From Phyllobacteriaceae bacterium (GTDB taxonomy: Bacteria; Pseudomonadota; Alphaproteobacteria; Rhizobiales; Devosiaceae), in NCBI GenBank assembly GCA_012799265.1, contig JAAZLP010000044.1:1-5940 (forward strand): a DNA stretch of 5,940 nucleotides, written 5' to 3'. Numbering within the stretch: position 1 is the first letter of the stretch; each line of letters opens with the position of its first letter. Below, piece after piece: positions 1-5,641 of this stretch. The notes below the pieces were generated by a model that did not search any database, was not told the origin of the DNA, and was given only the letters and a program-made list of their open reading frames with translations. Both the position numbers and the translations under genes were made by a program.

Positions 1-73
1 GCATGACATTGATCCCTTGCTCGTGTCCAAAACGCTGCCAAACGTTCAAAACACAGTAGAATCAATGTCATGC
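1..73. repeat. Perfect 13-bp inverted repeat with 47-nt spacer
   Basis: GCATGACATTGAT at 1-13 is exactly the reverse complement of ATCAATGTCATGC at 61-73. The spacer is less GC-rich than the surroundings and contains a weaker nested symmetry (GTGTCCAAAACG near 24-35 against CGTTCAAAACAC near 44-55, 8 of 12 positions). It could be a paired regulator site, a transcript hairpin, or the ends of a small mobile element. Since it begins at base 1 of the window, the repeat may extend further left. No gene can be assigned to this stretch. Confidence 0.7.
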
Positions 74-100
74 AGCTTGTCTACAAATCTAAACCGGACA

Positions 101-140
101 CCAGTGGGTCAAGCCCGAGGGTGACGATCGGGGGCGGGGC
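101..140. repeat. Degenerate REP-like palindromic unit
   Basis: On the minus strand this reads as a TCACCCTCGGGCTTGACCCA-type sequence. It resembles the common alphaproteobacterial intergenic repeat built on CCTCGGGCTTGACCCGAGG, but the second arm is degenerate. A short stem CCCGA (114-118) / TCGGG (128-132) remains. It abuts the larger repeat to its right. The family assignment is from memory of such repeats and is an inference. Confidence 0.4.
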
Positions 141-159
141 GCCAATCTGAGGCACATTT

Positions 160-306
160 AACCCCCTCCCAGCTTTGCTACGGCCCTGCGGGCCTAGCGT
201 CGCTACCAGCCTTTCGCGCATAGCGCTCAAGGCCTTCTCGCCTCCGTGTGCTCCACTGGAGCACAAGTCCGACCGGCTCGAAGCCCCTCAAGGGGGAGGG
301 TGGGCG
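160..306. repeat. Mosaic palindromic intergenic element, about 147 bp
   Basis: The element is bounded by C-rich ACCCCCTCCC (161-170) and G-rich AGGGGGAGGGTGGG (291-304), which are imperfect inverted ends. Inside are several clean hairpins: GGCCC-TGC-GGGCC (182-194), a 17-bp near-palindrome GTGCTCCA-C-TGGAGCAC (248-264), and CCCCT-CA-AGGGG near the right end. No plausible coding sequence lies here; the minus-strand frame across 81-266 simply reads through the palindromes. It looks like a REP/MITE-like dispersed element of the kind found between genes in Hyphomicrobiales. It lies directly downstream of the substrate-binding protein gene and may serve as its transcript end, although there is no T-run. 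Confidence 0.55.
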
Positions 307-312
307 CGGTGA

Positions 313-1257
313 TTAGTCCGCCAGCTTTTCACTCTGTTGGATCAGCGCCGTCAGTTCTTCGATCTCGGCGGCATAGGCGGCGTAGTTGCGGATCCATTCG
401 GCAGGCCAGTCGCCGGTCTGGTGGGCGATGATGGCGGGGTGGCGCTTGCCGATGGGATTGGCTTCGATGGTGGCGAGGGCGGAGCTTTCCCAGCGATCGT
501 CGAGGAGGAGAATGTCGGCCTTGATGTCGGTGACATTTTCCCAGCTCAGCGTGGTGTAGCTGGAGTCCGGATCGACATGGGGGGAGTAGAAGCGGACGCC
601 CCAGCCCTGCCAGTCATTGAGTTCGCCGAAATAGGACGGGACTGCCACCGAAATGGCGGAGCCGCCGGGTGAGGCAGCGGCGAGGATCAGGTCCGGCTTT
701 TCGGTCAGGGCTGATTTGAGGGTTTCGACGCTGGCGTCAAAACGGGCCTTTTCGGCGTTTAATTGGTCGGTATCGGTATCGGCGCCGAGGCTTGCTGCGA
801 AGTCGCGATAGGTCTCGAGAATGTCGACGATGGAATTGCTGCGCGGAATGCCGACGATGGGCGCGATGGCGCTGAGGCGCTCGGAGATGGCGTCCTCATT
901 GGTGCCGCCCTGATAGATCTGCTCGGCCAGCGCATATTCGGTGATGATGATGTCGGGGTTAAGATTGAGCACGGCTTCGGCGTCGATCTCGAACCAGCCG
1001 CGCGAGACAACGGGAATGCCGGTGACGTCGACGCCATCAAGGGTGCGGTCAAGCGAGGGCGGGCCGTCGCGGAGGATGCCAATGGGACGGATGCCATAGG
1101 GGATGAGCGCGGCAGCGACAGTGCTGTGGGCAATGATGCGCGTTGGCGGCTCGGGCAGAGTGACCGTCGTGCCGGCGCCGTCGGTATAGGTCCATTCGGC
1201 CGCCGAGGCGGGCAGGGACAGGAGGAGGGCGAGGGCGGGGGGGACGGTGCGAAGCAT
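313..1257 (-). CDS. Periplasmic substrate-binding protein, iron-siderophore/cobalamin type
   Basis: A predicted secreted binding protein that would deliver a ligand to an inner-membrane ABC importer. The start chosen (ATG at 1257) gives 314 residues and puts a signal peptide at the very N-terminus: hydrophobic residues 6-16, then an ASA|A cleavage site near residue 19. There is no lipobox cysteine. The mature protein opens with a short beta-rich segment and RIIAHS (40-45). It continues with AALIPYGIRPIG (49-60) and the EAVLNLNPDIII motif (94-105), typical of the Peripla_BP_2 / TroA-like superfamily that binds ferric siderophores, heme or cobalamin. The C-terminal lobe has LSWENVTDIKADILLL. 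Other starts exist: an in-frame ATG at 1272, and a GTG at 1341 that lies inside a palindromic repeat and is unlikely. None has a convincing ribosome-binding site. No permease or ATPase gene is in the window, so the ligand is not determined; ferric siderophore is the best guess. Confidence 0.85.
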   Translation of the reverse strand: MLRTVPPALALLLSLPASAAEWTYTDGAGTTVTLPEPPTRIIAHSTVAAALIPYGIRPIGILRDGPPSLDRTLDGVDVTGIPVVSRGWFEIDAEAVLNLNPDIIITEYALAEQIYQGGTNEDAISERLSAIAPIVGIPRSNSIVDILETYRDFAASLGADTDTDQLNAEKARFDASVETLKSALTEKPDLILAAASPGGSAISVAVPSYFGELNDWQGWGVRFYSPHVDPDSSYTTLSWENVTDIKADILLLDDRWESSALATIEANPIGKRHPAIIAHQTGDWPAEWIRNYAAYAAEIEELTALIQQSEKLAD

Positions 1258-1337
1258 GATCTTGAGTGGCATTGGCGGGAGCGGGAAGCAAGGGGCGAGT
1301 GCGCTGCGTGTGGAGAGTTGATGGATTTGCGCGGACC

Positions 1338-1370
1338 TCACCCGGCCTCTCCCGAGACGGGGGAGGGGAA
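1338..1370. repeat. GC-rich palindromic repeat, copy A
   Basis: This sequence forms a hairpin CCTCTCCC (1346-1353) / GGGGGAGG (1359-1366) with a GAGAC loop. Its left flank CACCCGG and right flank GGGG are shared, in the same orientation, with the copy at 5804-5834. It sits upstream of the substrate-binding protein gene and in the far upstream region of the helicase. It is probably a dispersed intergenic REP-like repeat. Confidence 0.6.
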
Positions 1371-1426
1371 GGGGGGCGGTGGCTCGCCGGGCTCAGGGCA
1401 GGGATGCTTCTGGCGTGCTTGCGTTT

Positions 1427-1456
1427 TTGACAAAAAGCGCCCATATGAGCGCTACG
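1427..1456 (+). promoter_or_regulatory. Candidate sigma-70 promoter for the helicase leader
   Basis: A perfect -35 box TTGACA lies at 1427-1432. Eighteen bases downstream is a weak -10 candidate, GCTACG, at 1451-1456. Transcription would begin near 1462, just before the AGGA of the leader ORF, giving a long structured 5' leader before the helicase. The -35 is good but the -10 is poor, so this is a suggestion only. Confidence 0.35.
1430..1453 (-). terminator. Terminator-shaped hairpin, minus strand
   Basis: Read on the minus strand, AGCGCT-CATATG-GGCGCT forms a 6-bp stem (1453-1436) with one G-U pair, followed by TTTT (1435-1432). On the plus strand the same pair would be a C-A mismatch and there is no T-run, so the shape favours a minus-strand RNA. 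No minus-strand gene upstream of it is recognised. It overlaps the candidate helicase promoter and may be coincidental. Confidence 0.3.
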
Positions 1457-1476
1457 TCGCGGCATTAGGACCGCTG

Positions 1477-1617
1477 ATGGACTTCTCTTCTTACTCAAGC
1501 GGTGAGCGGCGGAGTCAAACCGGAGACCTCTTCTGGATATGTCGAAAGACCCCAGGAGCCGGTCCGGAATTGAGCCAGCACCCGCGCGATAATCCCATCG
1601 CACGTTTGCACATATGA
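1477..1617 (+). CDS. Small leader ORF upstream of the RNA helicase, 46 aa
   Basis: ATG at 1477 is preceded by AGGA at 1467-1470 with a 6-nt spacer, a better ribosome-binding site than either helicase start has. The peptide begins MDFSSYSSGE and ends NPIARLHI. It is polar and basic, with one Trp and one Cys, no signal peptide, no membrane segment and no run of a single amino acid. Its TGA (1615-1617) overlaps the first helicase ATG (1614-1616) as ATGA, the classic arrangement for translational coupling. Against it: its third-position G/C is only about 60% by hand count, clearly lower than the neighbouring genes, so the bases may be constrained by RNA structure instead of protein. I do not recognise the peptide. 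It is either a regulatory leader peptide or a chance frame across a structured leader. Confidence 0.42.
   Translation: MDFSSYSSGERRSQTGDLFWICRKTPGAGPELSQHPRDNPIARLHI
1519..1563 (+). promoter_or_regulatory. Long hairpin in the helicase leader
   Basis: ACCGG (1519-1523) pairs with CCGGT (1559-1563). Stacked inside, CTCTTCTGG (1528-1536) pairs with CCAGGAG (1552-1558), leaving two bases bulged. The result is an extended stem-loop within the leader ORF and about 50 bases before the first helicase ATG. It is a candidate cis-regulatory RNA element; the pairing was read by eye and not folded. Confidence 0.35.
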
Positions 1618-3107
1618 AGAAGCGCCAGCCGCATGTGCGGAGTGGCGCGCGCATTGTTTTGCGCACCATGAAAGACAAAAGTTTGACCGATTTTACTTCG
1701 CTCGGCCTGCCGACCATCATTACCGACAGCCTGACTGCCGGCGGTTTCACCGAGCCCACGAAAATCCAGGAGCAGGCTATTCCCAAGCTGCTCGAAGGCC
1801 GGGATATGCTGGGCATCGCCCAGACCGGCTCGGGCAAGACCGCGGCCTTCGGCCTGCCGATCCTTGCGGGCCTGCTGACCCTTACCGGCCGTCCGCGGCC
1901 GATGACCACGCGCGCGCTGATCCTGGCGCCGACGCGTGAACTGGCCGTTCAGATTGACGAGAATATCCGCAAGTTTGCCGGCTCCAAGATGAAGCTCGAT
2001 ACCGTGCTCGTTCTGGGCGGCGTGTCGCGCTACCACCAGGTCGGCAAGATCGCCAAGGGCGTCGACGTGGTTGTCGCCACGCCGGGTCGTCTCAAGGACC
2101 TGATGGACGACAACAAGATCAGGCTCAACGAAACCCGCTGGCTGGTGCTGGACGAAGCTGACCGCATGCTCGACATGGGCTTCATTGCCCCTGTGCGCGC
2201 GATCGCCAAGGCCATCGGCTTCAAGCGCCAGACCATGCTGTTTTCGGCCACCATGGCGCCGGAAATTGAAGACCTGGCCAAGTCGCTGCTGAAAGAGCCG
2301 ATTAAGGTTGAAGCGGCGCCGCAGGGGTCGACCGTGGTCAAGATCGACCAGCGCGTGATCATGTCCGGTTCGAAGGCCAAGCGGAACGTGCTCAACGAGC
2401 TGCTGGCCGACGAAAAGGAAGGCATGGAGCGCGTGATCATCTTCTCGCGCACCAAGCATGGCGCCGACCGCGTGGCCAAGAACCTGGCCATTGACGGACA
2501 CGAAGCGGCGGCGATCCACGGCAACAAGAGCCAGAACGCCCGCCAGGCAGCGCTCAAGGGTTTTGCCAATGGCTCGGTGCGCATTCTTGTGGCGACCGAT
2601 ATCGCGGCGCGCGGCATTGACGTTCAGGGAATCACCCATGTGGTCAACTATGAGCTGCCCGACGATCCGGAGAACTATGTGCACCGCATTGGCCGCACCG
2701 GTCGAAACGGTGCATCGGGTGTGGCGATCACGCTCTGCGACGGCACGGAAAAGTCGAAGCTCCGTGATGTCGAACGGCTGATCCGCCGCACGCTGCCGGT
2801 ATCCGGTGATATGAACCTCGTGGAGGTTGATCCGGGTCCGCGCGCGCCGCGCAACGCGCCGGGTGCGCCTGCTGGTGTCCGTTCGGCCCGCAATCCGAAG
2901 TCCAAGCCGCGCAAGTTCAATACGCCGCGGCCGGGCGGTGAACGCGGCAAGGGTGGCGCGCCGCGCGATGCCGTCGCGCGCGATCCGCACAATCCGCTGG
3001 CACCGGCCAAGTCGGTCAAGCCGCCGCGCGGCGACGGTCTGCGCACCAAGCAGCGCTGGACCACGGCAGCCAAGAAGGCCGCAGCGCGCAATCGACGCGA
3101 AGGCTAA
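1614..3107 (+). CDS. rhlE: DEAD-box ATP-dependent RNA helicase, RhlE type
   Basis: This enzyme uses ATP to unwind or remodel RNA, typically in ribosome assembly, mRNA decay or cold adaptation. All superfamily-2 DEAD-box motifs are intact in 497 residues: Q motif (F27 to Q52, PTKIQ), Walker A AQTGSGKT (69-76), PTREL (106-110), GG (135-136), TPGR (156-159), DEAD (180-183), SAT (211-213), VIIFSRT (274-280), ATDIAARGID (327-336) and HRIGRTGR (357-364). The TKHGADR and AAIHGNKSQ segments are characteristic of RhlE. Residues from about 405 to the end form a basic, Pro/Gly/Arg-rich tail, probably disordered and RNA-binding. Start choice: ATG at 1614 overlaps the leader ORF stop; ATG at 1668 gives 479 residues and a more usual distance to the Q motif. 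Neither has a ribosome-binding site, and a stable hairpin lies between them. An intrinsic terminator follows. Confidence 0.93.
   Translation: MKKRQPHVRSGARIVLRTMKDKSLTDFTSLGLPTIITDSLTAGGFTEPTKIQEQAIPKLLEGRDMLGIAQTGSGKTAAFGLPILAGLLTLTGRPRPMTTRALILAPTRELAVQIDENIRKFAGSKMKLDTVLVLGGVSRYHQVGKIAKGVDVVVATPGRLKDLMDDNKIRLNETRWLVLDEADRMLDMGFIAPVRAIAKAIGFKRQTMLFSATMAPEIEDLAKSLLKEPIKVEAAPQGSTVVKIDQRVIMSGSKAKRNVLNELLADEKEGMERVIIFSRTKHGADRVAKNLAIDGHEAAAIHGNKSQNARQAALKGFANGSVRILVATDIAARGIDVQGITHVVNYELPDDPENYVHRIGRTGRNGASGVAITLCDGTEKSKLRDVERLIRRTLPVSGDMNLVEVDPGPRAPRNAPGAPAGVRSARNPKSKPRKFNTPRPGGERGKGGAPRDAVARDPHNPLAPAKSVKPPRGDGLRTKQRWTTAAKKAAARNRREG
1622..1648 (+). promoter_or_regulatory. Very stable hairpin between the two helicase starts
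   Basis: GCGCCA (1622-1627) pairs with TGGCGC (1643-1648), and CCGCA (1629-1633) pairs with TGCGG (1636-1640) across a 2-base loop. That is eleven pairs with small bulges. It begins 6 bases after the 1614 ATG and ends 20 bases before the 1668 ATG, so it is placed to affect which start is used, or how efficiently. It could be a cold- or helicase-responsive translational control element; this is inference from position. Confidence 0.4.
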
Positions 3108-3120
3108 ATCTGGAAATAGT

Positions 3121-3150
3121 AAGGACGGCTCTAGGGCCGCCCTTTTTGTT
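3121..3150 (+). terminator. Intrinsic terminator of the helicase gene
   Basis: AAGG + CGGC (3121-3129) pairs with GCCG + CCTT (3136-3144), with one mismatch (A3125/C3140) and a short CTAG-containing loop, and runs into TTTTT (3143-3147) then GTTT. It lies 13 bases after the helicase stop. On the minus strand the hairpin follows the otsA stop by about 23 bases but has no good U-run, so it may act weakly as a shared terminator for the convergent ots operon. Confidence 0.75.
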
Positions 3151-3167
3151 TGGGTGTCTCGCTGCGG

Positions 3168-4580
3168 TCAGGCGACCGAGGCGAGATAGAGGATGTCGCG
3201 GGTCGAACTGCTGGCGCCATTTGTGCCGGGGGCGAGGCGATCGAGGAAGCTCACGGCCCAGTCGATGACATTATGGCGCTGGGCAGCTTTCATCAGGGCC
3301 TGCCAGCGCTGGATGCGTTCGTCGAGCGGCATGTCGAGCGCCATGCGGATGGCTTCTGCGGTTTCGTCGGTATCGAACGGGTTGACCAGGAGCGCTTCGG
3401 AGAAAATCTCGGCGGCGCCGGCGAAACGGGAGAGAACCAGCACGCCGGGATCTTCCGGATTTTGCGAGCCGATGAATTCGTGGGCGACGAGGTTCATGCC
3501 GTCGCGCAGGGGTGTCACCAGGCCGACGCGGGCGAGGCGATAGAGGCCGGCGAGGCTCGGCTGGCCATAGGCGCGCTTCACATAGGTGAGGGGCTGCCAG
3601 TCGGGTTCGGCGAACTGGCCCATGACACGGCCGCAGATGGCGTCGAGGGCGTCGCTGGTTTCCTGATATTCCTTGATGCTGTCGCGCGAGGGCGGCGCGA
3701 CCTGCAGGAGATGCACATTGCGGCGGAAGCGGGCGTCGTTGGTGAGGAGCTTCTCATAGGCTTCGACGCGCTGGGGTAGGCCCTTGGAATAGTCGAGCCG
3801 GTCGACGCCCAGGACCAGGGCCTGATCGCCCAGGGCGCGCTTCATGCGATTGACCATCTTGATGGCGGCTGGGCTGACGGCAAGGCGGGCAAAGGCGTCG
3901 GGCTCGGAGCCGATGGGGAATGCGTCGATTTCGGTACGGCTGAAATCGAAGGGCTTATTGCTGGAGCCGAAGACATTTGGTGCTGTCTGGTCGACGAATT
4001 CGTTGAAGGCGGCGACGTCGCGGCGGGCCTGCATGCCGACGAGATCGTAGCGCGACAGGTCCCGCATCAGGTCCTCATGATGCGGGATAGCATAGAGCGC
4101 GTCGGCGGTGGGGAAGGGGATGTGGAGGTAAAAGCCGATGCGGTTGCGGGCGCCGAGGGCGCGCAGTTCGGCGGCGAGGGGGATGAGGTGGTAGTCGTGC
4201 ACCCAGATGATGTCATCGGGCTTGAGCAGCGGCAGGAGGGCGCGGGCGAACTGCTGGTTCACGCGGCGGTAGCCTTCGTACCAGTGGCCCTCGATGGTCG
4301 CGAGATCGAGCCGGAGGTGGAAGCTGGGCCAGAGGATGGAATTGGAAAAGCCGGCATAATAGGCGTGGTGATCGGCGCGGGTGAGGTCGATCTGGGCGAC
4401 CTTGAGGCCCTCGATATCTTCGAGGCGCGCCTCCCGCGAGGGCTCTTCGGCGAGCTTCCCGGACCAGCCGAACCAGAAGCCTTCGCGCTCGTCCAACACC
4501 TTTCTCAAGGCCACGGCCAAGCCGCCCGCGGCGGGGCCTTTGGCCGGAGTGCGGTTGGATACGATAACGATGCGACTCAT
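3168..4580 (-). CDS. otsA: Trehalose-6-phosphate synthase (UDP-forming), GT20
   Basis: Cytoplasmic enzyme that joins UDP-glucose and glucose-6-phosphate into trehalose-6-phosphate plus UDP. The 470-residue length matches the family (E. coli OtsA is about 474). Residues known to bind substrate in E. coli OtsA are present at a constant offset of -1: R10, Y75, W84, D129 in VHDY, H153 in LHIPFP, R261 and K266 in DRLDYSKG, R299, and D360 with E368 in LRDGMNLVAHEF. The GGL loop (19-21) and the FWFGWSGK segment (35-42) are also intact. ATG at 4580 has AAGGAG (4597-4592) 11 bases upstream, a slightly long spacing. The gene follows otsB by 56 bp on the same strand, so the two are almost certainly one operon. 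The C-terminal SVA end and TGA overlap a small hairpin at 3165-3178. Confidence 0.97.
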   Translation of the reverse strand: MSRIVIVSNRTPAKGPAAGGLAVALRKVLDEREGFWFGWSGKLAEEPSREARLEDIEGLKVAQIDLTRADHHAYYAGFSNSILWPSFHLRLDLATIEGHWYEGYRRVNQQFARALLPLLKPDDIIWVHDYHLIPLAAELRALGARNRIGFYLHIPFPTADALYAIPHHEDLMRDLSRYDLVGMQARRDVAAFNEFVDQTAPNVFGSSNKPFDFSRTEIDAFPIGSEPDAFARLAVSPAAIKMVNRMKRALGDQALVLGVDRLDYSKGLPQRVEAYEKLLTNDARFRRNVHLLQVAPPSRDSIKEYQETSDALDAICGRVMGQFAEPDWQPLTYVKRAYGQPSLAGLYRLARVGLVTPLRDGMNLVAHEFIGSQNPEDPGVLVLSRFAGAAEIFSEALLVNPFDTDETAEAIRMALDMPLDERIQRWQALMKAAQRHNVIDWAVSFLDRLAPGTNGASSSTRDILYLASVA

Positions 4581-4608
4581 GGGTTCGGGGTCTCCTTGTG
4601 TTGAACAT

Positions 4609-4636
4609 GCAAAGGGGCCGACAGGCGGCCCCTTGC
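4609..4636 (-). promoter_or_regulatory. Strong hairpin in the otsB-otsA intercistronic gap
   Basis: Directly after the otsB stop, AAGGGGCC pairs with GGCCCCTT (4634-4627 with 4619-4612), extended by a further G-C closing pair on the loop side and by GC/GC beyond a single bulge. Only three Ts follow on the minus strand, so it is not a full terminator. It probably acts as an mRNA-stabilising or attenuating element that sets the otsB to otsA ratio, and it stops short of the otsA ribosome-binding site. Confidence 0.55.
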
Positions 4637-5437
4637 TTAGTGCGTGGTCTGGTCCGTGTCGGTGAGCAGCGGCTCACTCAGATGATCGCGATGGGCGATT
4701 TCGCCGAGGCCGTGAAGCAGGGCATGGACCGAGGCAACATCGGCGATGCGCATGCGGGCGACGGTGTCTCCGGGCCCAAGCTTGATGCCGATGCCGCCGA
4801 GTTCCTGGGCGACGCGGAAGGCATCTTCATCGGTGCGGTCATCGCCGATGAAGATCGGGGTGCGACCGAGGAAGGGTTCTTCCTGCATGAAGGCGCGGAG
4901 CGCTTCGCCCTTATCGAAACCGACGGGGCGAGCTTCGAGCACCATCTTGCCGGGCACGAGGGTGAAATGGGGGTGATCGATGAGGGCTTCTTCCATGGCG
5001 AGGCGAACCTGGTCTTCCAGTTCGGGCGCCTGGCGGAAGTGGAGGGCGACTGCGCCTTCCTTGGCTTCGAGGATCAGCTCGGGATTGGCGATGGCGAGGG
5101 CCTCAAGCTCCTGGGCGATGGCTTCGGCCTCGATGGCCAATTCGCTATCGACGTCCTCAATCGTGCCATCGGCGCGGCGGCGCTGGGCACCGTGGGCGCC
5201 GGCAATGGGGAGCTGGAGGGGAGAGAGGTAGCGATCGACATCGGCGATCTCGCGGCCCGTGAGAACGGCGAAGGCGTGGTCAAAATCCTCGGAGAGGCGT
5301 TCGATCTGCTCGGCCAGGTCGGCCGGAACTTCAATGGAATCCGGGGTTTCGGCAATCTCGACGAGGGTGCCGTCGAAGTCGGTGAAAATGGCGAGACGCG
5401 GTGCCGGACCGCTGGGCTGGGCAAATGGATCGGACAT
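4637..5437 (-). CDS. otsB: Trehalose-6-phosphate phosphatase, HAD superfamily
   Basis: Removes phosphate from trehalose-6-phosphate to release trehalose, the second step after OtsA. With ATG at 5437 the protein is 266 residues, the same length as E. coli OtsB. HAD motifs are complete: motif I DFDGTL with nucleophile D20 and D22, motif II LTGR with T60, motif III with K176 in PVGFDKGEAL, and motif IV GDDRTDED with D199, D200 and D203. The cap region carries GAHGAQRR (80-87) and the EAKEGAVALHFRQ substrate segment (124-136). The start is supported by GAGGGGG (5450-5444), 6 bases upstream. A TTG-started extension to 5572 is open but runs through the candidate promoter and has no family match, so it is rejected. 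It is the first gene of the otsB-otsA operon. Confidence 0.96.
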   Translation of the reverse strand: MSDPFAQPSGPAPRLAIFTDFDGTLVEIAETPDSIEVPADLAEQIERLSEDFDHAFAVLTGREIADVDRYLSPLQLPIAGAHGAQRRRADGTIEDVDSELAIEAEAIAQELEALAIANPELILEAKEGAVALHFRQAPELEDQVRLAMEEALIDHPHFTLVPGKMVLEARPVGFDKGEALRAFMQEEPFLGRTPIFIGDDRTDEDAFRVAQELGGIGIKLGPGDTVARMRIADVASVHALLHGLGEIAHRDHLSEPLLTDTDQTTH

Positions 5438-5543
5438 CGCGATCCCCCTCTTGTGAACAGATTGACGGAACCCAACGCGGCGAGAGAGCAAAAGGTTCGA
5501 CCCAGCATGGCAGGTATGCAGGATGGGGGCTTTATGAAGGCAA

Positions 5544-5572
5544 TCTGAATGGTGCATTTGCACCGCGTTCAA
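5544..5572 (-). promoter_or_regulatory. Candidate otsB-otsA promoter
   Basis: On the minus strand TTGAAC (5572-5567) is followed after 17 bases by TTCAGA (5549-5544), a reasonable sigma-70-like pair. It would give a leader of about 100 bases before otsB. The spacer contains a perfect palindrome, listed separately. Confidence 0.4.
5551..5564. promoter_or_regulatory. Candidate operator: 14-bp palindrome
   Basis: GGTGCA-TT-TGCACC is a perfect 6-2-6 inverted repeat. It fills most of the spacer of the candidate otsB promoter and overlaps a possible -35 (TTGCAC, 5558-5563) for the divergent small ORF. A dimeric repressor bound here could control both directions. The regulator is unknown. Confidence 0.4.
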
Positions 5573-5597
5573 GCCGGGGGGCTTAGAACGGAGCCAG

Positions 5598-5614
5598 GCT
5601 GATCGGAAATCAGC
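5598..5614 (+). promoter_or_regulatory. Short hairpin in the small ORF leader
   Basis: GCTGAT (5598-5603) and ATCAGC (5609-5614) are perfect inverted arms around CGGAA. The hairpin lies about 28 bases before the small ORF start. Its role is unknown. Confidence 0.25.
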
Positions 5615-5641
5615 ACGGCGGCGTCATTTCGGGGGGGACCC

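Noticed and set aside
2..120. Open plus-strand frame entering from the left edge
   Set aside because: About 39 codons without codon bias or a recognisable peptide, crossing both arms of the inverted repeat.
1258..1341. Longer substrate-binding protein from a GTG at 1341
   Set aside because: It would put 28 residues before the signal peptide, and the GTG and its apparent GGGAGAGG site lie within a palindromic repeat.
763..1617. A 284-codon plus-strand frame ending at the leader ORF stop
   Set aside because: Its first part is antisense to the substrate-binding protein and crosses a palindromic repeat. Only the last 46 codons, from ATG 1477 with its own ribosome-binding site, are considered.
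1049..1909. A 286-codon minus-strand frame spanning the helicase leader
   Set aside because: It overlaps the substrate-binding protein gene, a repeat and the helicase in a low-complexity Arg/Pro/Ser-rich frame; no coherent protein.
1515..2990. A 491-codon open frame on the minus strand across the helicase gene
   Set aside because: It is a shadow of the GC-rich helicase frame. Its translation is Arg/His-rich with no recognisable family, while the plus frame has every DEAD-box motif.
4598..5548. A 316-codon plus-strand frame antisense to otsB
   Set aside because: It mirrors the otsB codons and has no motif or family match. otsB on the minus strand has all HAD motifs and the right length.
5438..5572. 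N-terminal extension of OtsB from a TTG at 5572
   Set aside because: The extra residues have no family equivalent and cross the candidate promoter. ATG 5437 has a good ribosome-binding site and gives the standard 266 residues.
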